Source: Macrophomina tecta (taxonomy: Eukaryota; Ascomycota; Dothideomycetes; Botryosphaeriales; Botryosphaeriaceae). From it: 64,000 nucleotides of DNA. The DNA lies in contig JAKSGN010000036.1 of assembly GCA_024180945.1 (NCBI GenBank), forward strand, positions 310,001 through 374,000, given 5' to 3'. Under the pieces are notes generated by a model. The model was not told the origin of the DNA and made no database searches. It was given only the letters and a program-made list of their open reading frames with translations. A program made the translations under genes and the position numbers. Shown piece by piece: positions 10,880-22,874 of this stretch; positions within the stretch are counted from its first letter, which is position 1; each line of letters begins with the position of its first letter.

Positions 10880-13048
10880 TTTGGCTTAGCTTGAACAGCA
10901 TGGGAGATCCCTCGGAGATGTGAAGTGGAGGGAAAGGCAGGGAGTCTAGGGCGATGTCTTTGTCTCACCAATTATCACTCTCTCCAGTCTGGGGATACGA
11001 GAGATAGCTTATATTCTTGGTACCTTAGCATTCATCGGGTGCATATAGCATAAAGAGGTTGTTTACTTACTGGAGACGCCTCCTCCAACTCGACCGGAGG
11101 ATCAGCACCAGCCGGGCATGAGGGAGGCCGGGAGGAGACGCAAATCACTCATCTAAGTGCTTCTCTATTTATTGGCAAAAGAGTGAGTATCCGCTCACAC
11201 GGTGGTCGCAACCACATCAACACTTTCGTGCACCGTCTCTCTGGGTCTAGCTGACGCAGACAGCTGGCCAAAAGGCTGCAGGCACCCAATCAGGCAACCG
11301 AAGCCAAAACGGGTGTCCCAGGAAAGCAAGCTTACCGCTAGCTGAAAGTTACCATATCCCGGGAACCGGGAGCCAAAGAACAAAAGAGAATGATTGGAAG
11401 CGAAAGCAAGCCAGCAAGATCCATGCACCCAAATCAGATCCTCGGGCGTCCGCCATCCACGATCCCGGGGGGCAAACGTTACCCCATCCGTCCGAGCGCT
11501 GGCACAACTACTTCCAACCAGCAGCAGCATACAACAATGACGTGCTCTCTAACCAACCCACAAACCTGTCTCGCCTGTACCACCGCCTTCTTCGAGCGCC
11601 GCTCTCATGCGTCAACGGTCTTCACCCTCACAATACACACACAATCCTCCTCCCCCCCTCTTTCTTCATCCTTCCGCCTTTCGAAGGAAAAGTCCCACAT
11701 CCGGTCAACCACTTGCTCACATGCTCAACCGGTACCTCCAACGCTTCCCGCCTCCCCTTCCCTCTCGTGAATTAGCCTTTCTGCCACCCACCGACAAGCT
11801 TTCCTCTGCGGCACTCGACACATGCAATGCCTGCCTGGACGAGGGGAGGGGAGGTGTCGCGACCACACGGCGGCAGCCAGCGAGACAAACCGTCCACGAT
11901 ACGCGAGCGGCGCACGGGAGCGTTAAAGAGCGCGTGCGATACTTTTTTTTGGTCACGTTTGTTTTTTTGACGTCCTCTGCCCTCCCTTGGCGCCCGCCGG
12001 CCGACCACCTTAAAAACGCGGCGCGCGACGGGACATGACGTGACGGAAACGCGATGAACCACTTCACCACCTCGTATCTAGAACCTTCTTTCTTTCCGTT
12101 TCGTCGGATTGGCGCAAGCGACGGGAGGGAAAAGGAAAAAAAGAAAAAGAAGAAGAAAAAGGCTTGTTCTGTTCTCCTTCCTTTGCCCGCCATTCCCATC
12201 CGCTGTGCGTACCGTCGTTGAGTGACACGGAACATTTTGCGTGTGCAAGACATGCCTGGCCGCACACCTGTGCGTTTCAGTCCCAACAGCGAGCACCGAC
12301 CGCCCAAAACGACCCGCAGCAAAAGCTCGGGAAGATTCAGTGCTGACCCGCGACGCATCCCAACAGGGCGCGATACAGAGAGGGTCTCACCTGCAAGGAA
12401 CAAGTAAACCAAAGTCAATCTTCCGCGAGGGACGGACCATGTCTCAAACTTTTTTTTTTTTTTTTTTTTTTGTTGCTTGGTTGGGAGGTGGGGTTGGAAA
12501 GAAGAAAGTGAAAAGGAAACCGATACTCCAGTTTACGTGAGGTAAAATAGGCATTTCAACGACTAATGAGTTACTAAGCGGTCAAACAAAGAACCATGGT
12601 CACGGAAAGCTATGGGAAGAAGAACATTGTATCATATCATACTTCTGATTATTAGCTTGAATACTTTCAAGGTAGGTATCAGTTATCCATCTCACTCCCT
12701 CATCCGTGCCTCTTTTCAACTTTTCAACTCCTCACTAGCTAACTGGCTGGACACTCCCCCTCGGAAAAGTAATTACTCCCTCATTAACTATAGCGGGGGA
12801 AGATGAGGACAAGAAAAACCCCCCACTGCTCTAGCAAGGCCAGACTTCTCCTCCCAAAGCACAATAGCCGACATGCACGCATGTAATGAAGCAAAATGAG
12901 GAATAAAGAGGAGAAGGAATGGGCGTCATGCGTACGTACGTCAGTTCAAATGTAAAAGAAGTGACAGTAAGAAAGTAAAGCTCTTGTTTTAGTCGCATGC
13001 ATGCAGTATGAACGCCGGTCCGATGCAAAGTAGAAATTAAACGCTCAA
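10880..13048. other. Intergenic region with no supportable gene
   Basis: A 2.2-kb region between the HET gene (+) and the chitin synthase (-). It contains a pyrimidine-rich section (11600-11770), a T22 run at about 12450-12471 and purine-rich stretches near 12130-12165. The 3' UTR of the chitin synthase must lie at its right side. Open frames here are compositionally biased and match nothing I know. Confidence 0.5.
12450..12471. repeat. Poly-T tract
   Basis: An uninterrupted run of about 22 T. Such tracts occur in fungal intergenic DNA or as the A-tail of retroposed copies; no retroposon body was recognised beside it. Confidence 0.9.
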
Positions 13049-15981
13049 TCAATCAGCTTGGCTCTGCCTCCGGCTGCTGGGAGGCTGCTTGGTAAGCCTC
13101 TTTCGCTGCTTGCCCTCGCTGTCCCGGCTGTCGTTCCGCGAGTGACCCTGCTCCTGGGCGGAGCTGGGTTCGGCATCCGTTGGCATCGAGGGCTGGTGGA
13201 CCTGGACGTCCGGGATACCGTAGGCGACCGGGCTGCGGCTGCGCGGGTCCATGAGCGATTGTTGCTGCTGCATCTCAATGCCGAGTTCGATGTCGTCGCC
13301 AGTGCGGACGAAGCTGGCACGGGCGAGCGGGCTACGACCTTGTCGTCCGGCGCTACCGACAGAACTGGTCGGGCGGTGAGTTGCAGCTGGGATGGTCAGG
13401 CTGGCAGCGGAGCTGTTGCCGTTAGGGTTGGTGTAAGGGGACTGGTTGGAGGCGAGAGCAGGGTGGCCCCTGTTGGGGTCTGCGGTGTTGCCGTACTCCT
13501 TCAGCTCGGCGGCGAGAGGCGAGGAACCGGGACCGGGGGACTTGGAGCGCATCGACGTGACGCTGTTGTCACTGGCGACGCGATTGTGCGGCGGGCGATC
13601 AAGCTGGTCGCGCACAGGAGAGAGGTCGCGGGTGTCCTTGCGGTCGATGTAGCCATAGTTGGAGCTGTCAAGTGAGTCAACGGACTCGTGGAAACCAGGC
13701 TTGCCCTGGCTAACGGGGCCATACTGCGCCTGGCTAGGACCTTGCTCATAGAATGCACCGCCGGCCGGGCGTTGGGCAGCCTGGGCGAGATGGTAGGCAG
13801 CGACGCCTTCGACGTCCATGACTGATTCGACGCGACGAGGCATGTAGATCGAGTTGTTGCCGCCCGAGGTTTGCGTGATGAAGGAGTCGAACGATTCGCG
13901 AGGGTGAAGAGGCAATCGGGGAGCATTGGGATCGCGGGGAAGCATGTCTGGGAGCGTGAGCCCAGAATCGTTTCCTTGCTGGTACCAACCACCTGGAAGC
14001 CTCTCCGCAGGAGCGAACCGACCCTCCAAATGATCCGATGGCTGGAGCGGGAGCTGAGCTTGCCGGCCCTCCTTCTTCGACTTCTTGCGCTGGATCTCGG
14101 CGGCGGGCTTGAAGGTCTCGGGAACAACGTTGAGGTCGTCGCCGGTGGCTTCGGCCTGCTCGATGGCAGCCTGGGGGGTCGTATTGCTGTCGGCACTTCC
14201 GGCATCGGCGCGAGGGCCACCCCAGGTGCGCTGTCCTGCAGTGAAAATGCCGTAGACCATGTAGCACCAGTTGAAGAAGGGGTTTACCACGAACATGATC
14301 GGGTACAGCATAATCTTGTAGCGACCAAGCTTCGCGCCGAAGTAGAGCATGAGAACCCAGTTGAGGCCGAGCGAGACGGCGATGAAGCCGACAGGGAGGT
14401 TGGAAATCTTCTGCGAAGTGGTCATGATAGAGATAACCATGATGAAGAAGAGCAAAGCAGTGGTGCGGATGGTGTTTTGCATGAAACGCACAATGCACAG
14501 GATGGTGTACCTCCTCCAGAGGCGAATATCCGTCAGCATGCACACCTCGTTGGTGATGAATCCCAGGAACCAGCGACGGCGCTGCTTGAGCAAACTCTTG
14601 TATGTCTGGACGGCCTCGGTCTTGCAGAAGGCGCCGGTGTTCATTTGGATCTGGTAGCGTTCCTTGGCACCAATCATGAACAAGTGAGTCAGCCAGCGAT
14701 CCTCGCCCAGGTGGCACTTGCCATAATCGAACAAGTCCTCGCACTGCTCGGCCTTGTCGGCGAAGTAGTACTTGGCCATCTTGCGGAAGGCCGAGAAACG
14801 GAGGATGGTGAGGGCACCGGGCAGGCAGGTGACGGCGCCGCAGCCGGACTCGACCGAACGCTCGAACAGCTGACCGTGGATGTACTCCATGTCCTGCAGA
14901 ATCGTGATCAGACTGTTCTTCTCGGTGGTGGAAGTGATGACACCAGTCATGGCCAACATGTTCTGCTTGCTTCCGGGCTTGAGCTCCATCTCGTACATGA
15001 AGTTCTGGATGCACACCTTGTCCAGGATGCAGTCCGAGTCGATGAACAGGACGAAAAGGTTGTCGTTGCGCTTGAGGTACTCCTGGTAGATCTTGTCGAT
15101 GAGCTGGAAGGTCTTCTTCTGGCAGTGGCGCTTCCCGCCGTGCTTGAACCTGGAAACGGTGATGCGGCAGCTCCGGTAGGTGACATCGATGCTCTTGGGG
15201 TAAGTGTCCAGAGTGAGCGGGACGCCGAGCTTCTCAATGGTGTTGAGGTAGAGCTCATCCTCCTGGTCACCGTCGAAGGAGAGGAAGATGTGCAAGCAGG
15301 ACGGCGGGTACTCGCAGTCGACCAGGGAATCAATGGTGCGCATGAGGACGTCCGGGATTTCCTTGTAGCAGGGCATGATGATGACAACCTTGGGGGCCGA
15401 GGCCTCGTCCAGCACGTGCTTGATCCTCTTGGTGCGGCCGATGGAATGGGTGACGAGCTGGTAGACACAGAACAGCCAGGGCACGGTAAGCAGGCCGGCG
15501 AAGGACCAGAAAGCGAACCATTGAAGGAATTCGACCATGGCAACGGGAAAGTACTGCACGACCTGCGACGGAAGAGGCAGAGTGACAACCATGATTGGCA
15601 GGAAGATGCATCTGCAGGCGAGAATGGTTAATAGGCGGCGGCGCAGGCGCATGGCAGTGCGGATCGGCGTACCTGAGGGCAGTGAAGAGGATCATGACGA
15701 TGACGGCCAGCACCTTGATGCTGGTGTTCTCGGCTTTCTTGTACACCTTGACCAGGCAGTACAGGAAAGCGGCCACCCAGAGAAACCACTCGAGCAGAGC
15801 CATGAGCATGATTCCGCCCACAATGGCACAGTAGACGATCTAAGAGGAAGGTGAGCAGGCGCACAAATTGGCGGCGAACGGTCGCGAGACTCACGTCCTT
15901 CACCGGCCACGGGTCAGTGATGTCGTGGACACCATTCTCGTTCACGGCGCGGGCGGCCAGGCCCAAGGCTTCTCCCCACAT
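13049..15981 (-). CDS. Chitin synthase, QRRRW family (division 2, likely class VI / ChsD-like)
   Basis: Integral plasma-membrane glycosyltransferase polymerising UDP-GlcNAc into chitin. Exons 15981-15895, 15839-15673 and 15611-13049 give 938 residues. The N-terminus starts MWGEALGLAARAV and leads into membrane segments (GGIMLMALLEWFLWVAAFLY). The splice at 15672-15612 joins ILFTALR to CIFLPIMVV. Catalytic motifs are in order: VVIIMPCYKE, SFDGDQEDEL, FIDSDC (DSD near residues 276-278), EDRWLTHLF (near 388) and QRRRW (near 428-432), followed by transmembrane helices and the PFFNWCYMVYGIFTAGQRTW segment. A long hydrophilic, Ser/Pro/Gln-rich tail of over 350 residues with basic patches follows. 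There is no myosin or cytochrome b5 domain, which argues for the ChsD-like class. The class is inferred from memory of the family; the enzyme assignment is firm. Confidence 0.93.
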
Positions 15982-16929
15982 GACTGGCGGGTCAGAACGA
16001 GGGTGAGGTGCAAGCGAATGGCAGTTGGCGAGAGGTGGATAGCGAGGGAAGCGATTAAGCGGCGACGTCGAAGAGCATGAGCAGAGGGAGCAAGGCGGGC
16101 GCGATCCAGGCGGCTACAAATTAGAGTTCGCAATAAGGCGGGCGGCTGCTTCAGCGGGAGTGTGAGCGAGTCTACGCGAAACGGGAAGGAGGATCTTGGG
16201 GCAGGAGGGGCACTACCTTTATTGAGAAGCGAAGAAGGGGAGGAGGGGTCGAAGGCGCGGTGAAAAGGAAGGCACGGCGTGAGGTTGAGGGCTACGGTTG
16301 AAGCGGGATGTGTAGCACGGCAGCTGCGCTTGCTGCCCGTCTGGCGGGCGGGTCGCACAGGGCTAGAAAAAAAGAAGCAGAAAACGAGAGAGGGGAGGAC
16401 AAGGAGGCAGCGGGCGCGTTTTGTTCTCGAAGGCAAGCGCCACCTGCAATGCGGTCTTGGTGCAGTGAAGTGTCTCGTATCGCCGGGGTGGAGCACACGA
16501 GAGGCGCGAGCGGGGACAGCGAGCGAGGAGAGCGGCAACGGAAAGCAGCAGGCCAACGGAGCGAAGGACAGCGGGGGCAGGGCAGGAGAGGAAGTCAGGC
16601 AGACGGGCGCCTCCCGAGGCGGCGGACGAAGCTCTTCATGCTGGCCTATATGTAGCGCAGCACCACGCGCAGCAGGCCCGGCGGCCATGCCGCGTTGGGA
16701 TGCAGAGCTAAGCAGCAGCAATTAAGTGAGCTCGTTCGGGCGTGCTTGGCGGTCGTGTATGCGCACTGCCGGCCTGGCTACGCCGGCACCATCGACGCGG
16801 CTCGCTCTGGGCGTTTACACGGCCGCGCCAGGGGCGTGCGGGCAGGCGTGGCGCCGCTGTGCTGTCGCTGCCAGCTGCCAGCTGCCGCTGCTGCTGCTGC
16901 TGGCGGTGGTGTTCTGACCACCGCCGCGG

Positions 16930-16969
16930 CCACCACCACCACCACCACCACCACTACCACCACTACCAC
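16930..16969. repeat. (CCA)n trinucleotide microsatellite
   Basis: About a dozen tandem CCA units, slightly interrupted by CTA, are visible directly. It lies in the upstream region of the chitin synthase. Confidence 0.93.
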
Positions 16970-17002
16970 TCAGCAGCTACGCGCGCAGGCGGCCGATCGC
17001 CC

Positions 17003-17007
17003 ACGCG

Positions 17008-17049
<42 letters not shown>
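17003..17049. repeat. (GC)n-(AC)n alternating purine-pyrimidine tract
   Basis: A run of GC dinucleotides passes directly into about 16 AC dinucleotides. Alternating purine-pyrimidine tracts of this kind can adopt Z-form DNA; that is a general property and not shown here. Confidence 0.93.
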
Positions 17050-17050
<1 letters not shown>

Positions 17051-18485
17051 ACCCACCCTGACTCTCGCAGGGGCGGCGGCACGGCGGGCGGCGCATGCAG
17101 GCGTGTCAAGCTCTGCAGACGGGCGACAGGCGGCTTGGCGGGTGTCCAAAAGCGCGAGCAGCAGCGACGCGACTGGCTTGGGCTTCCCCGGCCCGGTTGC
17201 GCTGCCGCCTCTGCGCGCCCCGGCCGCGCGCTGGCCCGGCCGCGTTTCGGCCATGCGAATCGATGGCGATCATGTGTCGCACCACAGCGAATCCAGCTGC
17301 CCTCGCCCAAAAATATCCGCTTGCCGCGTCGCATCCCCAATCGAGCCTCGCTCTCGCCTCCCCAGCCCGCCAGCCTGAGCCGCATTGGCGCGCAGTCGCC
17401 CTTTCTCTCGCAGAGCCGGAGCCGAAGCCCCTCAGCCGCCCGCCGAATTGGCCGCCCTCGGCTGCACCACCTGCGAATCGATGGCGCGCCGTGGTGGGAG
17501 CAGCCCGCGCATCGCTCGCTCGGTACCTGCAAATCATCCGGCCTAGCGCGCGCCCGGATCGCGCCTGGCGATAGAGTGCGCGCTCTGGCTGCAGCGTGTC
17601 CGAGCCCATCTACATCCGACCCTGGCGACAGGATGACCCCCGTCGAGCCGCGCAAGCCGGAAACATCTCAACTACGGGCCCGTTTCTGCCCGTTTCACCC
17701 GGCCACCCCTCGCCCTTGTTCTTTCGTGGCCTCAGGACGAGCTACACCTCTGCACCGCCCGGCCCGCTCACTCCACCTCCCGTCCCTGCTGACATGCGGC
17801 GTCGGGCCTGGCATTATTTGTGGCGTGCGACCCCAGTTGTGCCGCCGCTAGTTCCAGGCACCGCTCCGCTTACTGCGCCGCGCCCAGAGAATAAAGCGGA
17901 TGCGGCGTCGGCCACAACGCTGGGATAGCCGACCTTCCATCATGCCCGTTCCTGCATCTGTCCGCCTCCTAGTCATTTTAATCTTCAATTGCGCACGCCC
18001 GACATCTCTCTACCTGTCCTACCCCGTCGCAGCCTAGACCAGTCTCAGCCTTGCACTGACCTGCATGAATAGCGTCTCAGCCGCTACTCATCCCGCGGTG
18101 CAGTCACCTCGTATGCGAAAATAGTTTGCCAGCTCAGGCTTCAGCTACCGCCAACAACCACTCCACTAACCACCCCAATCATCCGCCACATCTGTCTCGA
18201 CCAGTGATTGCGAATCGGAACTCCAGCTCCTTGTTTCCAGAGGAACCAGTATGCTTGTCGAACAAGCATCCGAGTCTCCAAAGCTGGGCCTCTGGTGCAG
18301 CAATAACAAGTCCACCAGTCCGATCGCGCCCACAAAACCCCTTTACAGCATGAGTGCAATAGGAGTCAACCGCACTAACCGTGCTAGAAGCATATCAAAT
18401 TCGAAGACAATACCAAACATTGTGCTCACAGTAAGTTTACGTAGATCCAGTCGAGCATACGATCCTATACTCTACCTTTGCGAAG

Positions 18486-19666
18486 CTACAAAGTCACCAC
18501 CAGCTTCTTCGCCGAAACTCCTGCCTTCAGAATATCGACCGCCTTCTGCACGTTCTCCAGCCCCTCCCCCACAACCTCCGGCCTCGGCGCAGGCACGAAC
18601 CTCCCATCTGCCAACGCGCCGGGCAGGAAATCCTCAAACACCGCCTTCCCCACAGGAGAATGCATCGCCATGCTCCCCCAAATCCTATTTGTCCTCACTC
18701 CCAACTCCGACAGCCCCCCCTCCAGCTCCTCCGGCAGCCCCCGCACCGTCGCCACGCACCTCTTCGCCCCCTCACACTCCGCCCTCCCCGCAATATTCAC
18801 ACACGCCTCAATCGCACCACCCAGGCTTATCGCATCAAACACCCCCGCAAACCGCCTTCCCTTCAACGCCTCCAGGACCTCCTTGACCACCCCCTCTTTC
18901 TTGTAATCGAACACCCGCGCCGCCCCCAGCGTTTCCTTCGCGTACGCCGCGTTCCCCGCCCCCGCCGTCGCGAACACGTCGTACCCAGCGTTCGCGCACA
19001 GCTGCACCGCGCTGCTCCCGACGCTGCTCGCCGCGCCCCACACGACCACCACCCCCCTCTCGCCCTCGCCCTCGCCCTCGCCCTCCGCCCTCGCCCCGGC
19101 CTCTCGCGCCGCCGCCGCCGACGGATACTGCAGCCCCAGGTTCGCCTCCTCGAACAGTCCCGCGCACGCCGTCGCCGTCGCGAGCGGCAGCACGCACGCC
19201 TCTTCGAACGAGATGCCGTCCGGCAGCCGCGCGATGAACGGCGGCGAGAGCTTGACGTACGCCTGGAACCCCGCCGCGCCCGCGTCTTTGCTATCGAACG
19301 CCAGCGCGAGCCCGAGCACGCGCGTACCAGCCGGGTACGCCGGGTGCGTCGTGTGCGTGACGGTACCGGCCACGTCGTGGCCGGGGATCCAGGGGTAGTA
19401 GGGCGCCGGAAAGGGGATACTTTGGTCTTGGATGACGTAGCTAGGCGCGGGGGTCAGGTTGGAGTTCGCAGATGATGTGGGCTGGGGGAGGAGGATAGGC
19501 GGGAAGGGGGCGCGTTTGGGCCATACTCGACCGGGTTGACCGCGATGGCGGCGGTCTTGATGATGACTTGGTTGGGCTCGAGCGCGGGGAAGGGCGCCTC
19601 GCGGACTGAGAGCGGGTAGGCCTGCTCGTGGGTGAGGTAGGCGGCGCGGTTGGTCGGCGCGGTCAT
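18486..19666 (-). CDS. MDR-superfamily (quinone/enoyl reductase-like) oxidoreductase
   Basis: NAD(P)H-dependent medium-chain dehydrogenase/reductase, related to the fungal trans-enoyl-reductase or zinc-binding oxidoreductase group. Exons 19666-19527 and 19440-18486 give 364 residues. The single splice changes VNPVE to VNPVDYVIQD, which restores the conserved motif and validates the 86-bp intron. The N-terminal GroES-like part is followed by PWIPGHDVAGTV and ACVLPLATATACAGLFEE. The cofactor-binding loop is VVVVWGAASSVGSSAVQLCA, near the middle. The C-terminus (VDILKAGVSAKKLVVTL) is characteristic of this group. A low-complexity Glu-Gly insertion (GEGEGEGE) lies just before the cofactor loop. 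No biosynthetic core gene is beside it, so its substrate is open. Confidence 0.9.
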
Positions 19667-21512
19667 GGTGAGTGGTTTGGTCGTGCGGATTACCGGTCGT
19701 CGTTGAGCCGAGATCGGATCCTTTTTTCTTTTTTTTTTTTTTTTTCAGTAGACGCGATTAAAGCTGTGAGGGAATGGTGTATTGGACGGCAGTCTGGATT
19801 TGCTTGTATCTCGAGCGGCTTATATACAACTCGTCATTGAGGCCCCTCCTCCAGCCACCTCTCTCGCTGCGCAATAATATTCTCTTAACATCAGCTTGCG
19901 GACGCTGGTAGCTCCGGAGTTAAAATACGCCATGCGGCGTTAGGCTTGCCGTGCAGGCCCCAGGCCTTGACATTATTTCCTAAATGGGAGCGAAGGCAGT
20001 ATCACGGGGATAAGCGCTAGCGCTTCTCCGTCATCGCGAGTATTATATCTCAAGTGTTGTTGCTGCTCCTGGCGGCTGGAGGTTGCTGGAGAGGAGTTTG
20101 TGGTGACGTTATCTCCTAAGGCCGAGGAGGATGGCGCTCGTGGCTTTCGCTACCCTGGCCAATGAGCAGCGGTGGTCGTTTGGCGTGTTGAATGGGTCGG
20201 GGCTCGGGCTCGGTGTAGTGAAGTAGTCGACATTGCGCAGTGGGACGCTGGCTCTGAAGGCTGCTGATGGGAAGCTTACTTCATGCTATAGCTCGTGTAT
20301 AGTTGTTTTGAGATCGTAATGGGCAGGTTCTTGGTAGCTGCGGCGGCGTGGGTCTCACAGTTCTCAAAAAGTGGTCGAATGGCGGAAGACCGTGGTTATC
20401 AATCTGGAGCAAACTTATTGCGTCGCACTCCCTCATGATCCGAGGTATTCTGCAGTGCGGAGGGACTGTAGTCCCAAGGTGGCCGATTGTGAGCAGATAT
20501 TCCGACGTGTTCGGGTAGTGGATGCTCTTTGACTTTCGAGTGTGTCACGGACTGGTATATTATCTGATCACACCAAAATGAATCCTCAGCTGGGTTCATT
20601 CCAGTATATCTTTTGACCTCAAAGGAGGCCTGCGTTGGCGTGACGCAGTGGGTACTGTCAACTCCGTTACAGAGCGGCATTTGGAAATAGTGAACGTCTT
20701 ACGGTGAACACCTGGCAGACGTGGTGACAGCAAGCGATTACTAACTCGCTCTCCGATGGATTCGCCATATCAGGCAAGTTAGTGTGAAACGGAACAAATA
20801 GAGTTCTTGCGGCCGCACCGTCATAGACTCCAAGCACTGACTATGGGGCGGTTCAGTTGCGGATTTCTTGCTAGCACGTCGAGCAGGTCGGTTGATCGGT
20901 AAAAAGCTCCTCGGCCATAAATAACGCGAACAAGATCTCTAGCGTGCTTTCACTGCGGTTGGAAAGCCACGTATGCATACCCAAAGCCAAGGAACGCGGA
21001 ATAGGAGCACAGAGCATGGCTGCTCATGTGCTGAGATCTCGGCTTGGTACCTTAGTATATTACTATAAAGCGAATCCGGCCGAGTATAGAAGATACCATA
21101 TCTACTTATAAACCTAACTGACGGAGTATAGATATATACTTGAAATTAGAGGCGCGGGCCCTAAGAGATCTTCCGCAAACGACTGGCCTAAAGTATAGAA
21201 GCTATTGTCAAGAGTAAGGCTGTGTAAGAGGAACCCAAGGCACTTATCTACTAGCGCAGTACGGCTACTGCAGAGTTTACCGGAAAAGTATTTCTAATTA
21301 CTAATATTCTCGTAGAGATTATCTATTAGATCCTTACTAGCCTGATTTTCTACATAAGCTACTAGTGCGCAATGAAGGGCGTGTAGCCCTCTACGCGGTA
21401 GCTTGCCGTACTCGCCTATACGATCTAATTCTTTAACTACGCCTCCTCCTTCGCGCATCTTATTATTGCCGTCATGCCTAACACCAAGTCGGCCGGCCAT
21501 ATCTGAATTAAA
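19667..21512. other. Gene-free region grading into decayed DNA
   Basis: Includes the promoter side of the MDR oxidoreductase, a T-rich tract near 19725-19746, and from about 21050 increasingly AT-rich sequence with many TA steps. I see no intact gene. The right part probably holds more of the relic whose end is readable at 21513-21950. Confidence 0.5.
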
Positions 21513-21950
21513 TTCTTCGTTCTTATCTTTACCTTTAACAGCGTCATGCAGCCGCCCGACGCACTACCCGGCTTCTAAGAGCTCATATGGCACCTCTCGC
21601 CACTGAGCTACTGGGTTACCGGCGTCGTCGGCCCCGCCACGTGCAATCGCCGCATTAAGTGCTCGAGCACCAAGATGGCCGCATTCGGCCTCCCGACCGG
21701 CAGCACTTGCGCCTATTATCTGGATGCCTATCTGCAGCAGAGTCCGGGCCAGCTGGCTAACTTAAACGCCACGGCCGGGTGCGAGTACTACGGCTTTGCG
21801 TACGCGGATTAATATATTACTGCTTTCAAGATTGAGTGAGGTGACAAGTGGTGTAATTTTGGAATCCTTTGGGTATATATTGCGCTTAGTATTGCGATGG
21901 TTACGACAGTGTATTATTTCTTTAGAATGAAACGGTGGCCGCGTGCTTAG
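21513..21950 (+). pseudogene. Relic of the C-terminus of a PDR-type ABC transporter
   Basis: One reading frame can be followed through three stop codons and still reads as the end of a pleiotropic-drug-resistance ABC transporter. It contains SVMQPPDALPGF, stop, ELIWHLSPLSYWVTGVVG, then AAFGLPTGSTCAYYL, LNATAGCEYYGFAYAD, stop, YITAFKIE, stop, and GDKWCNFGILWVYIALSIAM with a final YYFFRM. These match the family's PPxALPGFW, SPxTYW, PxGxTCxxYL, NAT..CxYC and NFGIxW blocks. The stops (21576-21578, 21810-21812, 21837-21839) sit where Trp, Gln and Trp are expected, so all can arise by C:G to T:A changes as made by RIP. Only the final membrane part and extracellular loop remain; the nucleotide-binding domains are not recognisable. 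Confidence 0.82.
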
Positions 21951-22435
21951 AATCCGATGGCCTGCATGGCAAGAATCCTGGTTTTATTGATAATCAGTTT
22001 TACCGTCTTCGCTGCTGCTGGCAACTTCTCTTCAAGACCGCGACCTCCACAAGCACTGAGGTGTTGATACGCAGTCCCCCGTTGCAGTATTCTCGACGCT
22101 TTCAAACACACCGACTATACTTATGCACAATATGCTCTGCGGCCTGACTGGAATCCGAGGAGAATCTCGTTCATGAATTAAGCGCAACGATGCTATTCGA
22201 ATTGGGTTAGCTCAGCAAGCTGTCGGTTTTTTGTCCGAAATCTCTTTGCTTTTGTGGTCAATTGACCTGCACGGTGCCCGTTTCCTTCCGGGAGAAACCG
22301 TCGCAGTGACCCCGATAACTTCGACCTTTGATACTGGGCTTCTCGACAACAACAGCCATTTTGGTACAAATGCCCCTCCAGACCCTCGCTTCCCTCTCAG
22401 ATGAGTAGTCGCAAGGTGTGGTTCCACTGACGCTA

Positions 22436-22758
22436 GATGGATCCAGTGATGAAACTGTGGTTAAGCTCGGCGTCCATTATCCAGAATACGTCAAGCTCTA
22501 CCGCGGCAAACGATGTCAGGCTGTAGCCTTCGGCCTCAGACTCGGCTCCGCCGCTGGTTTCCTGATTCCCCTCGCCTCTTAGACCATCAAGTCTCCCATC
22601 ATCTGGCTCCAGAAGCACCGCAATCTCGACGTCTCCGCGCGGCTGGAGTGGTACACTAACGAGAAACTGCAGCTGCAGCGGCTCGCTCATGAGGCGCTCG
22701 GGCTGGGGGGTGTTTGGGGGATGGTAAGAGAAGATAGGAGTGTGTCAAAAAAATTTTA
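22436..22758 (+). pseudogene. Decayed fragment of a fungal multi-TM hypothetical family
   Basis: A frame with one internal TAG (22580-22582) reads like a real protein: KLGVHYPEYVKLYRGKR, then AVAFGLRLGSAAGFLIPL, stop, TIKSPIIWLQKHRNLDVSAR and NEKLQLQRLAHEALGLGGVW. The last block resembles the motif 'KLQLQR(M/L)A(Y/H)E' that I know from a widespread fungal family of uncharacterised membrane proteins, where it follows a hydrophobic helix. No start and no conserved N-terminus are visible. The stop could derive from CAG or TGG by a single transition. The identity is tentative. Confidence 0.5.
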
Positions 22759-22874
22759 ATTTTAATTTTTTTTTTTTTTTTGGAAGCGTTTTGAACTCAG
22801 AAGATTCATCTTTATTTTACGCCAATCATGCTTTCATCGGATGGAAGGGCTTTTGTACACATTCATCACAGGAC

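Larger units (their letters stand above)
15982..18485. promoter_or_regulatory. Long simple-repeat-rich upstream region of the chitin synthase
   Basis: This 2.5-kb gap precedes the chitin synthase and follows the 3' end of the MDR oxidoreductase. It contains a (CCA)n tract, a (GC)n/(AC)n tract and C/T-rich stretches around 17600-18010. Several overlapping open frames occur on both strands, but they translate the repeats and Arg/Ala/Pro-rich low-complexity sequence, so I do not call genes. The right end probably holds the oxidoreductase 3' UTR. Confidence 0.5.

Noticed and set aside
11717..12418. 233-codon minus-strand frame
   Set aside because: It contains a Phe run from a purine-rich tract and otherwise random composition; no start context or motifs.
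13871..15631. Open frame of 586 codons on the plus strand opposite the chitin synthase
   Set aside because: It is the antisense shadow of a GC-rich, highly codon-biased coding region; the minus strand has all the catalytic motifs and splice junctions, while this frame has no family features.
16742..17851. Overlapping plus-strand frames of up to 369 codons upstream of the chitin synthase
   Set aside because: They mostly encode His/Thr/Arg runs from the (CCA)n and (AC)n tracts and Arg/Pro low-complexity sequence; no conserved block or splice logic.
21294..21500. 68-codon minus-strand frame in the decayed region
   Set aside because: Lies in RIP-like DNA next to the ABC transporter relic; ankyrin-like appearance was considered but no repeat consensus is present.
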